In this document: positions 46,176 to 57,234 of the stretch, in pieces
Position numbering within the stretch: the stretch's first letter is position 1
Layout of the letters: each line of letters opens with the position of its first letter
Origin: Monodelphis domestica
Lineage: Eukaryota > Chordata > Mammalia > Didelphimorphia > Didelphidae
Direction of reading: 5' to 3'
Length of the DNA: 64,000 bases
Assembly: GCF_027887165.1 (NCBI RefSeq)
Contig: NC_077230.1
Span: 346,141,989 to 346,205,988, forward strand
Made by a program: the position numbers and the translations under genes
Notes under the pieces: generated by a model
What the model was told of the DNA's origin: nothing
Seen by the model: only the letters and a program-made list of their open reading frames with translations
The model's database searches: none

Positions 46176-48070
46176 CTCCCCAGAACTTTTCTCTACCACT
46201 AACTGAACAGTTTATTCACATGAACATTTTCCTTTTCTGCATTAATTTTCCTGATTTATTTTTCCAAATCATGTTCTAAACCCTTTACTGCTATTTTATT
46301 TACTTTTTCATTGTTCTCATGAAAAAATTATTTTCATTCAAGACCTCTAATGCTTTGTGATTGCTTGGAGGTGATAATGCTTTTGCAAAAGTTATACTTG
46401 TGGAATACAAGCCCTGGAAGGTCCTAACAAAGCTGAAGAAAGGCTTAGAATTTTAGGGATTATAATGAACTAGATACTGGTGTTACTTTAAGGATGGTTA
46501 AAGTTGGTCTAGAAGGAGCTAGTTGTGAAGGAGGCAGATGTTATATGGTAGGAGCCTTGATGGGCTGACTCCTCTCTCACTCACTCACTCCTCCTGGGTA
46601 ATGCTATCAAGGGCTGCTATTCAGGAAATTAAGGTTCCTTTCATATGAGGGCGATGGGAAGATGAAAGAAGATCTCCCCTATCAGGTGAAGTAAGGGTTA
46701 CCTCCAAATTCCTTGGCACAAGGAGGTCAAGGAAAAGTCCACCCTCCCCCCCAGTCTTTTGACTCAGTGGGGGAGGGGTTCTTGATTAGCACTCTGTTAT
46801 GGCTGATCTGTAGCCTCAATGAGTTACCTTCCTTTAGCTCCTAGAAATAAGCTACTTGATGATAGCTGACTGCATGTGAGAAGGTTTAATGGGCAATGAC
46901 TATAAGGAAAGATGGGGAGCTGGAATGAGGAAATAGAATACTTTGTAGGAGTAGACTCAGGGCTAATCACAGGTGAATCCTCAATTGATTCTTGGCAAGA
47001 TCTCCAGCAAGGAATATGCTTCGTGCCTCTTTAAGATCGCCATTCAAAAGCCCAGAATTCTTCACAGAGTTCCTCTAAGTCTGTTCTTCTCTCCCAGCAT
47101 CCTCTACTATCAATTGTCTTTGTTGTCAATCATCTCTTCTTTCAATGTTCCATCTTTCCCTTTTGTAACCTGCCCTTACAGAATGTAGAAATAAGAAAAG
47201 CCTGCTTGTCTGTTATCCAAGAACCAAACCAGCAAAAAGCAGAGCATATCACATTAGGCTTAGCCAATTCATCCTATGTTTATTAAATTCTTAGTACGTA
47301 CAAAGCATTGTGCTCAAAGACCATTTTCCTAAGATACAGATCTAAGAGCCACACTAGTATATAAGAAGAGCGTGTGATGATAAAAATCACAGATGTATGA
47401 TGTATTACTGAAAAGAAGCCTTTGCTATCATTGTTGGAAAATCTTTCCATGGGGAGATCCTAAACCCCAAGTGCTTTAGAAACTCCCCACCAAATGCAAT
47501 ATGCATCCTTCACTACAGCACTAAAGATCCTCTGCATTGTTGATTAAACTTAGCTTTGTAGCCTAATTTCATACCAGTTCTCTTTTACCACTCTTCAGCC
47601 AAATTGGCTGAATGTGCCTCAAATTGTCCAGTGGATTAATGTATTCTATTTATTGTACCCAGAGGGGTAAACCCCAGTTTAGGTTTAGAAGAGTATTCTA
47701 ATAGAGAAGACACCATTCTTATCTAGACTCAGGAGGTAACTGGATCTTTCTGGCCTACAAGAAATTTTAATGGACAAATCTCCAAGGAGCCTAAAAAGGT
47801 CCATGTAATACCTTAGAATGGTTCTTAGTCTTAGAGGGTAACTTCTTTTCTTTTGCACATATAATTTTAAAATTGCTTTATCTTTATTATTTCTTAATGT
47901 TTATGTTCTCATTTCCCTTGTGAATAAGCCTTGAATGCATTTCAGTTCAACATACATTATGTATCTACAGTGTGAAGACTAAATATCAAGACTAAAAGAT
48001 AAAAAAAATATTCATCTGAAAGAGCTTATATTCTATTGGATGGGATAGTATATTAGCAAGTACACACTGA
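46176..48070. other. C2CD3 intron 3 stretch, mostly unassigned
   Basis: 46550-47190 has mixed composition and could be an old LTR, but no boundary, poly-A signal or target duplication is evident. 47275-47340 is an ancient-repeat scrap. Nothing else is seen. Confidence 0.4.
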
Positions 48071-48074
48071 AAGT

Positions 48075-48650
48075 GATGTGGTACATTGTAAAGAATGGTG
48101 GATTTGTAGTCAGGTAGTCGAGATGCAAATTCAGGTTCTGCTGCTGGGGCTTTTTCTGCTTGGCCAGGTGCAGGGAAACCACAAGTCACTTAGAGTAAGG
48201 AAGGAAGGAGATTTATTACCTGTGGTCCCAGACAAAATTGTTCCTCAGGTCTGGGCCCCAAGGCAAGGGGTTCTGGCTATTTTATACACACACATAACCA
48301 GGGGTTCCTATGGAACATGATACATACACAATCAGGCATTTCTATGTGTCTTTGTGGATTACAAACACAGACATGATGGCAAGTATGGGCATCAGAACAT
48401 GCATGCAAGTACAGACATCAGGGGTTGTTCAGTCAGGCAGGAAATGTTTATACCTGTATCTAGAGGGAATCTGAGAATTCAGGGGGATCTAAGGATTTTT
48501 CCATTATTCTGCCACTTACTTGTATGACCATAGGCAAGTCACTTTAACCTCTCTGGGCTTCATTTTCTTCATCTGTCTAATGAAGAGATCATTTTAGTGA
48601 ACTTCTGAGGGTCCTTCTGGCTCCAGAGCTATGATTTGATGTGCCTGGGA
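48075..48650 (+). repeat. MIR-like SINE split by an LTR-like insert
   Basis: The left half (48075-48145; 'GTAAAGAATGGTGGATTTGTAGTC...AAATTCAGGTTCTGC') and right half (48506-48650; 'TTCTGCCACTTACTTGTATGACC...CTTCATCTGTCTAATG') join as one MIR. The insert (about 48141-48503) contains a reverse polyadenylation-like GATTTATTACC. TTCTGC occurs at both junctions. Confidence 0.5.
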
Positions 48651-49545
48651 TCCTTCCTCTAAGTAGAATATGAAATATATTTTAATATGTTTAAAGGAAT
48701 AATGGAATGAGGGCAGATCCCAGATTCTGAGAAGGTGCTAAGAAGAGAGCATTTTCAAGTGAAGGAATTAAAGAATATTTTGTGGAATATGCTATATCTG
48801 AGCTGGGTCTCAAAGTGAGAGATTTAAATAGGAATAAATTAGAAGAATTATTAGAGTGGAAAAATAGCTTTCTCAAACATCCAAAAGGCTAGAAAGGAGT
48901 TGTACAAAATTGGGAAATAGTACTATTCTAGTTTGGTTTTTATATGAAAGAGGGAGTAAGGAGAAATCTAGAATCATAGGTTATTTTTGCTCAGAAAGAC
49001 CTTAAAGGTCATCCAGTCTAATCCTCTCATTTTGCAGATATGGAAACGGGAATAGAGATGGAAGGAACTTTGCCCAAGGTTAGAAGATAAATTGGATGAT
49101 CCCTGGGAGTGCAGACCTTAGCCCCTCCTTGATTATGGGTCAAAGAAAAAAATTAATTCTGTATTGTGTTTTAGGCATAGACCTACTAGAATCAACTTTA
49201 TCTATTTAAGATTAATCTAACCTCTAAGCATTTCTGGCTTAGAGAGAGAAATGCACAAACTGGCATGCTCTTCTCCCTAATTCCTTTAGACGAGTTTCTA
49301 TATCCTAAAATGATTTGAAGTAACATCTATAGTAATCTTTTAACAAGAAAAAAAAGTCAATAAATACAACTTGAGATTAACATCCTAGAATAGTCACTAC
49401 TTATTTCCTTCCTTGAACACTCTCCTTAAGGATTGAAATTGATTTTTTTTCTGCTTCCAGTATCAGTATCATCCTCCTTCGTTGGAGAATGCACTCTTAC
49501 TTCTGGGGATGGAGGAAAAAAAGATTGTCTTTAGAGGGTCTACAG
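48651..49545. repeat. Unassigned sequence with CR1/L3 tail and MIR scrap
   Basis: 48970-49110 reads 'TCTAGAATCATAGG...GGTCATCCAGTCTAATCC...ATTTTGCAGATATGG', a CR1/L3-type tail. The rest is not recognised. Confidence 0.4.
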
Positions 49546-50037
49546 CAGGGGTCCCCAAACTATGGCCCTCGGGCCACATAAGGCCCCCTGAGGCCATTTA
49601 TCCATCCCCCTTGCACTTCTGGAAGGGGCACCTCTTTCATTGGTGGTCAGTGAGAGGAGCACTGTATGTGGCAGCGCTGCAAAGCAGGGCATCACTCACA
49701 TATAGTACTACTTCCAGTGACATAATCCTTTGTGTGGCACCTTGTTCTGAAAGTAACTGAATGAGAATGAGGCGCCTCACAAAGGATTATGTGGCCGCAC
49801 AATGGAAGACATCTGCATGGTGAGAGGTGATCTGGGGGAGGGGATTCCACACGGTGTATACTGTTGCCCGGTATAGTGGTGGCGGTGATGGGCCTGTGCA
49901 AGGTGTAACAGGCCCATCACATCCCGCACTGCAGCCTCCACTCTCCCAGACAGCAGTATACATATTTATAGTCTGACCCTCCAACAGTCTGAGGGACAGT
50001 AGACTGGCCTCCTGTGTAAAAAGTTTGGGGACCCCTG
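49546..50037. mobile_element. Non-autonomous hAT element, 492 bp, perfect ends and target duplication
   Basis: Terminal inverted repeats CAGGGGTCCCCAAACT (49546-49561) and AGTTTGGGGACCCCTG (50022-50037) are perfect over 16 bp. The 8-bp duplication GTCTACAG flanks them (49538-49545 and 50038-50045). The inside is GC-rich and has two further inverted pairs: CATAATCCTTTGTG/CACAAAGGATTATG (about 49719-49732 and 49777-49790) and TGATGGGCCTGT/ACAGGCCCATCA (about 49887-49898 and 49908-49919). There is no transposase. It looks young because the ends are unbroken. Confidence 0.93.
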
Positions 50038-50045
50038 GTCTACAG

Positions 50046-50559
50046 CCCAGGACCCTCACTTCATAGAAAGTAATGTTCTCTACCAAACTGCAGTATTCTT
50101 CATTCAAGATTTTGGTTGCCACCCTCAGTCCTTTTCCTGAGAAAGGCCTTTTGTCTTTAGATTGGGACATCTATAAAGGGTTTTGGACCAGAGAAATACT
50201 ATTTAAATATTTCTAGAAAATCCACAAAAGGAAACATTAAGCCACTTCTGCTGAGTTCTCAGCACTCTGTCCTGACTTAGTGTCTTTGTACCAAGTGCTG
50301 CTCATGCCCAGCATGAACTCCCTCCTCACCTCTGTCTATTACAATCTCCAGTGTCCATAAGTCCTTTTTTTGTCCCATGGGTCTCTTTCTTTGTCCCATG
50401 GGTCTCCTTCCCCCCCAAAAGAAATTACCTTGGTCTTTTTATATATTTGTATATACTTGTATATATTGTCTTCCTAGAGCTTATCAGTTTCTTAAGGACT
50501 CAGATTCTTAAATTTTTGTCTTTGTATCCCCATCATAAGGGCTTTCATTTCTTCTTTTC
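50046..50559. other. Intronic stretch, nothing firm
   Basis: A direct repeat of TTTTTTGTCCCATGGGTCTC type lies at 50365-50410. 50480-50540 may be an L2 tail scrap. Confidence 0.4.
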
Positions 50560-51960
50560 TCACACATTTCATTCTAGTTTCCAGCTTCATTCACTGAAAT
50601 TGCTCTCTCCAATGTTACCAACAATCTCTTAATTGCCAGATCCAACAACCTCTTCTCAAACTTCATTCTTCATTCTTCTCTTCAGCCTTTGACACTCTGG
50701 ATTATCTTCTCCTTGATACTCTTTCCTCTCTAGATTTTTGTGATATTTGCCTGCCCTAGTTCTCTTCCTACTTTCTTAGTGTTTGCTGGATCTTCGTTCA
50801 CGTTATGTACACTATGCCTGTCCCATGGGACTCTCTCCTAAGTTCTGTTCTCTTCTCCCTTGATACTTTTCTATTTGGTAATCTCACTAGCTTCTATAGA
50901 TTCTATCTGTGCATATGATTCTCAGATCTTCTTATCCAGCCCTAACTTCGTTCCTGACCTCCCATTTCAGTCAATTAATAAACGTTACGAATCTATCAGT
51001 AAATATCCTCACTTACCTATTAGATTTTTTCATCTGGTTGTCCCTCAGACATTTCAGTTTGGGGCATGTTGAAGTTTAAGATGTCCCTCAGACATTTCCA
51101 AAACTGAAATTATTATCTTTTTCCCCTAAACCCTCCCTTCTTCTTAATTTTCTTATTACTGTTGAGGTCACCATCCTCTCAATCACTCATGTTCATGACC
51201 TAGGCATCACCCTTGACTTCTCACTCTTGAATCTCCCATATTAAATCTGTTGCCATGTTTTGTTGAATCTACCTTAGTAATATCTCTCATATAAGCCCTT
51301 CTCTTCTTTGGCACTGTCATAACCCTGCTGTAGGCTCTTATCACCTCATGCCTGGATTGTTGTAATAACCTACCAGTGGCTCTGCCTCCCCTAGGTTTCT
51401 CCCCACTTTAGTCTCTCTGCTCAGCTGTTAGATTGCTCTTCCTATAGTGCATATCTGACTAAAGTTATTAATTCTATTTAATAGACTCCAGCAACTCCCT
51501 GTCACCTCTAGAGTCAAGTATAAAATCCTCTGACTTTAAAAGCAAGTCATAACTTGGCCCCTTCAGTCTTCTGACACCTTAACTCTTTACATGTACCATG
51601 CAATCTAATTGCTGTTTCCCATACTGAAAACTCCAACTAACTTCATTGTCACTCTTGTCTCTCTTGCCTCCCCCTCTTGGTAAACATCTTCTGCCCTCCT
51701 TTAATGTTTTTTTTTTTTTTTCAGGTCTTGGCTAAAAGACCTTTTGCAAGAAATTGCCTTCCGTCAGTTAATTTTCTCCAATTTATCTGACTAGACTATA
51801 AATTTCTTGAGAGCAAGGACTACCTTTTGATTTTCTTTGTATCCCTAGAACTTGGCACAGTGCCTAGCACATAATAGATGCTTAATGAATACTTATTGGC
51901 TCACTGTCTTAGTAAGTGCTTAATAAATTATGTTGATTAATTAATTCCCTAGACTGATAA
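50560..51960 (+). repeat. Long L2 LINE copy (RT region to 3' end)
   Basis: The order matches L2: 'ATTGCTCTCTCCAATGTTACCAACAATCTC', 'TTGACACTCTGGATTATCTTCTCC', 'CATGACCTAGGCATCACCCTTGACTTC' (LGITLDF in RT), 'CAGCAACTCCCTGTCACCTCTAGAGTC', and the tail 'TTTCTTGAGAGCAAGGACTACC...GGCACAGTGCCTAGCACATAATAGATGC'. It has many frameshifts, with a poly-T run at 51705-51721. It is one of the longer L2 copies and ends about 40 bp before exon 4. Confidence 0.75.
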
Positions 51961-51998
51961 AATCATGGGTCTTTGAAGTAAGTTGTGTTCTTTTTCAG

Positions 51999-52216
51999 AT
52001 ATTGCTTGCATTAGAACCTTTATCAGCAACTTTTGACAACTGCAGCTCTTTCACCACTGACGTGAGTGGAGATGTACCATTATTAGATCGGGGATTCAGA
52101 GAAAATACTGAACCTAACAAACCTCAGCTTTCTGAGATGGCACAATCTCACAAACTTCCTGTGACCAATACTGGTGGGAAAGAATCATTAACAAGTAGCA
52201 GAGCCACTACTCCCAG
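51999..52216 (+). CDS. C2CD3: C2CD3 coding exon 4
   Basis: A 218-nt exon with acceptor TTTTTCAG|ATA and donor CCCAG|GTAATT, phase 0 to phase 2. It encodes ILLALEPLSATFDNC, then GFRENTEPNKPQLSEM, and ends SRATTPR. The ALEPLS, RGFRENTEP and SR(A/S)TTPR blocks are recognised from C2CD3, while the stretches between are diverged. The serine/threonine-rich character suggests a linker after the N-terminal C2-like domain. The exon begins about 40 bp after the 3' end of a long L2 element. Confidence 0.94.
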
Positions 52217-52690
52217 GTAATTACCATTTGTGGTATGTCATGTCACCTGTAAACTGCCTTTTCCTCTCTTAATACTCCCATACTTTCTGCTTTTCATTTA
52301 TAATTTGGTGGATGACAAGAAAAGAAGAAAAACAGTAATAGTGTAGCTATTGATAGGAAAAGAAAAAAAAAGGAAGTTTTTGTTTCGTTTTTAATGAAAC
52401 CTGAAATCCCTATTTCTATTAATGATATAATACCACTATTCTCCTAGTCACCCAGGTTCCTGTGCTCAGTCATCTTTGATTCTTCTCTCTTTCCCACCCC
52501 TTTTCTAATGAGTCATCAGCATATGTTGATTCTGCCTCCACAATAACTTTTGCATTTTTGCCTCCTACTTCTTCTTCATTCCCATGGCCACCAACCTAGT
52601 CTGTGGACTTGAACTATTATGGGAACATCCTATTTTGTCTCTAGTGTTCTTTCTTCCATTCTATCCAGCACGTTTCTTTCACTTAATTTA
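52217..52690 (+). repeat. C2CD3 intron 4 start with L2 fragment
   Basis: 52440-52660 ('TAGTCACCCAGGTTCCTGTGC...CATCTTTGATTCTTCTCTC') is L2-like. Confidence 0.45.
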
Positions 52691-53220
52691 ATTTGTTTCA
52701 GTTTACAAAATTTTATTTTCTCTCTCCCTAACCTCATTGGAAAAAACAAAGACAAAAAGTAAACTTTCATAGTTAAGCAAAACAAGCAATAGTTTTTCAT
52801 AACATTTATACACCATAATTTATTCAGTCATTCCCTAATAGACGGATGTCTTATTTTCCAGATCTTTGCCATCACAAAAAGAGGTGCTATAAATATTTCC
52901 ATTCATTTGAATCCTCCTTTCATTATTCTTTTTGGAGTATAGACCCAAAGAGTATGCATAGTTTAGGAACTTTAGGAGCAAAGTTCTAAATTGCTTTCCA
53001 GAATGTCTAGACCAATTAATAGCTCCATCAACAGTTCACTAGTGTTCCTGTTTTCCTTTAATTTTTCTGACAATGTATCATTTTCCATTTTTGTCAACTT
53101 TATACCATATAATCTGATGGGAGTAAGGCAAAACCTCAAAATTACTTTACTTTGCATTTCTTTAATATCAGTCATCTTAAAGAACAACTTTGATCATTTT
53201 CCTTCTCTTTACAAGACTCA
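52690..53220 (-). mobile_element. Old L1 ORF2 C-terminal fragment, minus strand
   Basis: 'CATTCCCTAATAGACGGATG', 'GCATAGTTTAGGAACTTTAGGAGC', 'TTGCTTTCCAGAATGTCTAG' and 'GGGAGTAAGGCAAAACCTCAAAATTAC' are the reverse of the L1 order in the plus copies (e.g. 32740-33080). Confidence 0.6.
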
Positions 53221-53224
53221 AATA

Positions 53225-54396
53225 GGTCTGCATTGCCTATCAAATCAATTCTAAACTCTTTAGATTGGACATTCAGATCCTTCCACAGTCTTGTTTGTGC
53301 TCACCCAAATTTCCAAACTGAGTTTCTGTTATTCCTGGTCATGTATTCTACATTCCAGGCAAACTGGGCTCCTTACCTTTCCCTGAACTTAGGTCTCTTA
53401 AACCTTGAATATTTTCTCTCTTATCCTTCTCCCCTATATTCTCTCTTATTCTTAAAGGCCCAGCTCCAGTACTACTTTGTCTATAATCCTAACAGCTAAT
53501 CATTATTTCCAAATAAACTCCTTTCTTGGAACTCTCTCAGAAATTCCATAGAGTTCCCTACCTTCCTTCCTCAGCATCCCTCCCCTATTCCCAGTCATCT
53601 TGTAGCATCATTCAGTTATATATATCTCTGTCTCTGGGGCACTGGCCAATGAATAAGCCATGCTTCCCCCTTCCACCCCAACATCTTTTTTTTCCTCTGC
53701 CTTGAACCCAAATACATTCTACTTCAAGACATCCTTTTTCTATCAAGGATACCATTATCCTTCTAGTCACACACTTACAGCCTTGATACTATTCTTGATC
53801 CCTCATTCCACATATCAAATCATTTGCCAAATATTGGTTTTTCTGCCTACATAGACATACCTTCTCTACCTCCATGGCCCCTTGTCTCCTCTTACACAGC
53901 CTAAGATCCTCATTATCTCCTATATGAACTTTTGAGGTGATCTCCCAAATAGCTTCCCAGCCTCAAGCTCTCCTCTCCAGTTCATTCTCTACACAGTTAC
54001 CATCATGGTTTTCCTAAAAAAAAACAAGCCTAACCCTATCACTCTCTTGTTCAACAAACTCTAATGCTTCCTATTGCCTCTAGGATCAAATATTTCATAT
54101 TTATCTCATCTTTTAATTTCTATTTTTGTATAAGTTTTATTATTAGTATGGTAGTACATTATATGATTTATGAATAAGTAAATATGCACTTATTGTGGGT
54201 ACATACTAAAAAAAATTTTGTTTGTGGAATGTGACATTTTTAAAAGTTTGGGGACCACTAGGTTCTTTAATGTATAGATTGAGAATTGGTTGCATAAGCA
54301 AACCCAAAAAGTATACTTTAACAGATCCAGTATTAACTTAAAATGAATTATTTGGGTGGCATGGCAGCCAGAAACACCAATACATTCTTGGGCTAC
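53225..54396 (+). repeat. L2 fragments and hAT-like end
   Basis: 53225-53500 and 53740-54110 are L2 RT-to-3' pieces ('CTTGATACTATTCTTGATCCCTC', 'ATTGCCTCTAGGATCAAAT'). 54230-54266 ('TTTTTAAAAGTTTGGGGACCACTAG') resembles the right end of a hAT element like that at 50020. Confidence 0.5.
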
Positions 54397-55342
54397 TGTA
54401 AGGACCAGAAAAATTAAAGGGTTTGGACTAAATTTAAGAGTGTGTTCACCAGGAATTATTGCTCAATTCCAAATGACTTTTATGGTAGTTTATTTACAAA
54501 AGGAGAAAGAATGAAAATAAGAAAAACAGAGAGAGTAGATATTTACTCCAGCCTGGTCCAAACCAAGCAGTGCTTAAGAGGCCCCAGCAAAGGGGGCCCA
54601 GAGGTAAATTAAATAAGAGTTTTAACCATGCAGCCTCCTCTGAGATAAGGGGCCTCTCTCCAGAGTCTAGTGACTCCAGAACAAGCCAGGGAAAGGAGTC
54701 AGCCTTTTTTTTACTCACCCATGTGGTAGTCCTAATAGAAACTAGAAAGCAATCCAAGGTCCTCAGCTGGAGTCAAGTTCCAAGGTGAAAGACCCTCCTC
54801 ACAGGAAGTTCTTGCCACTTGTAAAGACCATTCCTTTCATCACGTCCTGTGCCTTCCTTCCACTTTACATGGGCCAATTACAGCTAAAGCTTTGCTTAGG
54901 ACTGCCCAGGGGGCAGTCAGTGGGTTCTGATTCATCACCCATTTTCATACACGTGGGTCACAGACCTCCCCATACTTAAGGATAAGTGGGGTGTATACAC
55001 TTCTGGTGAGTAAATCTAAAAATGGGCAGGGGAGAGTTAATCCTATCTTCATAATATCCCCTGTGATCATTTGGGATACTAGTCTCCCCAATTGATCATT
55101 TGACATAATCATCTTGTACCCCTATGGCATAAGAGTGTACATTCAAAATAACTGTTTGACCCCCTTCAGTTCAATCAATTGCACCCAAAATTCATTCTGG
55201 ATCTTCTTGATGTAGTGTAGGTTTCTAGAGACATCTTTCTCCAAACAATTCATTCTCTGGATTCACGGAGTTAGCGAGCTTCTTTCCCTGGTTTTTCTTG
55301 AATAAAATTTTGAATCTTGGATTTTTATGAAAATATGTTACA
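54397..55342 (-). mobile_element. Solo LTR, 946 bp, with 4-bp target duplication
   Basis: On the plus strand it runs TGTAAGGACCAG ... ATATGTTACA. CTAC lies on both sides (54393-54396 and 55343-55346). The reverse-strand polyadenylation signal (TTTATTTACAAAAGG) is near 54490. It is homologous to 3697-4776 on the opposite strand over nearly its whole length. Its 4-bp duplication, like that at 1096-1512, fits class I endogenous retroelements. Confidence 0.75.
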
Positions 55343-55404
55343 CTACCCTAATAAAGACATAACTTTGAGCAATGAGAAAGTGATAGCCTTGCTGAACTAC
55401 AATA

Positions 55405-55680
55405 CTGTGTCTAGGTAGCATTATGGCACAATGGACAGAGCCCTGGGCCTAGATTTGGGGAAAACCTAACCTGAAATCCAGCCTCAGATACTTTCTAGCA
55501 GAATAGCTCTAAGCAAGTCACTTCAACTGGCTGTCTTAATTTCCTCAACTGTAGAATGGGAATAATAATAATAGTACCTACCTTGTTGGGTCATCATGAG
55601 ATTCACCTATAAAGTGTTTAACACAGTATTTGGCCCATAATAGGTGCTATATAAAAATTTATTCCCTTTCTCCTCTTCCC
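55405..55680 (+). repeat. MIR/THER1-like SINE, fairly complete
   Basis: 'AGCATTATGGCACAATGGACAGAGCCCTGGGC', 'GCAAGTCACTTCAACTGG', 'CTCAACTGTAGAATGGGAATAAT', 'TTAACACAGTATTTGGCCCATAATAGGTGC' in order. Confidence 0.7.
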
Positions 55681-55854
55681 TTTCCCCTTCCCTAGAACTA
55701 AAAATAATATTTCATATATGGTTTGACAAGGACAGAGTGTAGATTCTTATAATCAGCAGTGGCCTAAGGAGAATAAATTTTATGGTAAACTGCCTTAAAT
55801 TTGTGCAGTCCAAAAATAAGTTGAAGGAAATGAGGATCTTTATTTAACCTAAAG

Positions 55855-56372
55855 CAGCAGTCATCAAAGTATGATCCTTAGACACACCTGGGAGTCCTCA
55901 AGACCCTTTCAAGAGTTCTTCATGGTCAAAACTATTTTCCTAATAATACTAAGATGTTATTTACATGTTAAAATACTTCTACTTTTACATATCTATGTGA
56001 GGCTGGATTTTTTTCATATACTTCAACCAAAGCATCACAATAGATTAAATGCAGAAGACTTCAGCTGCCTTCTATTAAGCCAGATATTAAAGAGATTTGG
56101 AAAAAAATATGTAAAATAATGGCACTCTTCTCACTAATTTTTGTTTTTTTCTACCACATAATATCTGCTTAATAAGTACTGTTCAACTTAGCTAATTATA
56201 TGCACATGTAATGAGTGTATTATTATTTTTAAATTAATATTTTAATTTTTTTCACTTTTAGCTTCTAATACAACAAAACCAGTAGAATAATAACTAAACA
56301 AGCCCTTCAGAACCCTTAGTAAATATGAATATAAAGGGGTCCTGAGTCCAAAATGTTTGAAAACTATTAGCT
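55855..56372. mobile_element. Probable old hAT-type DNA transposon fragment
   Basis: The left end (CAGTCATCAAAGTATGATCC) and right end in reverse (CTAATAGTTTTCAAACATTTTGG) are weakly inverted around '...GGGAGTCCTCAAGACCC...' and '...GGGGTCCTGAGTCC'. There is no clear target duplication. Confidence 0.4.
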
Positions 56373-56374
56373 TA

Positions 56375-56735
56375 AACATTATTCAAGGAGAATATCTTTA
56401 CATATTTGAAATGCTGTCATATGGAAGTGGTTAGATATATTCTGTTTGGCCTAAGAGTATTAGTAGCAATGGGTGGGCATTACCAGGAGACAAATTTAGG
56501 ATTGATGGAACAATTCAGCTTATCCAAAAGTAAAATGGGCTGCTTGAAGAGGTTGTCAGTTTTTCCTCATTGATGAAGTTTACAAAATTATTGAATAAAT
56601 ACTTATCTCAGATATGTTAGAAATAAGTTGTTCGTTTTTTTTAGATATAAGTTTAACCCACTAGGATCCTTTCCAGACCTATACTCTTCTCCTTTCACTA
56701 CAACTTCATAAGTTGTAAGGAAAAGACTTTGTAAG
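56375..56735 (+). repeat. CR1/L3 3' fragment
   Basis: 'GAAATGCTGTCATATGGAAGTGG', 'GGGTGGGCATTACCAGGAGACAAATTTAGG', 'CAAAAGTAAAATGGGCTGC' and 'CACTAGGATCCTTTCCAGACC' follow CR1/L3 order. Confidence 0.6.
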
Positions 56736-56978
56736 ATTCCTTTGAAATATTAGTGACTTACCTTATGGGCTTTTATGAGGAACCTTTAAGCATTTAGTGA
56801 GTACTTAGTAAGCATTTACTGAGCTCCATGTGAGCCAGTGAGACTTTCTACCTGTCCCAGGGCATTGGAATGGACAGAGGATGTATTTACATGGCATACT
56901 CAGGCAATGTTTGTGATTCAGTTAGACTTTGCATTGTCCACTCAATGACATTCTTTTTCTTTTCTTAATTTAAAACAG

Positions 56979-57220
56979 GGGAAAGGACCACTTGTATTTT
57001 CCGGACAACTCAATAGTAGATTCTTTTCTGGAACCACAGCCTCATCTTAATTCTAAGCAGCTTTTAGAAAATGAAACAGTAGAACAAGAACCTGTAAAAA
57101 AGCAGGTATCTTGTCCCACCATTTCAGTGTGTGATCCTCATATTAGGAGAGTTGCAGAGAGTCAAAGTGACTTTCAAGTTCAATCCTTGAGCAACCCCCC
57201 CACAAAAGACCTTCTCTCAG
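56979..57220 (+). CDS. C2CD3: C2CD3 coding exon 5
   Basis: A 242-nt exon with acceptor TTAAAACAG|G and donor CTCAG|GTAGGT. It encodes GKDHLYFPDNSIVDSF, then PHIRRVAESQSDFQVQSLSN and PPTKDLLS plus one base. The GKDH and PTKDLLS ends match C2CD3, and the middle is a poorly conserved linker. The following residues (ALLEQGNKLRN in human) should begin the next exon. I do not see them up to 64000, so intron 5 runs past the window edge. Confidence 0.93.
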
Positions 57221-57234
57221 GTAGGTGATTTCCT

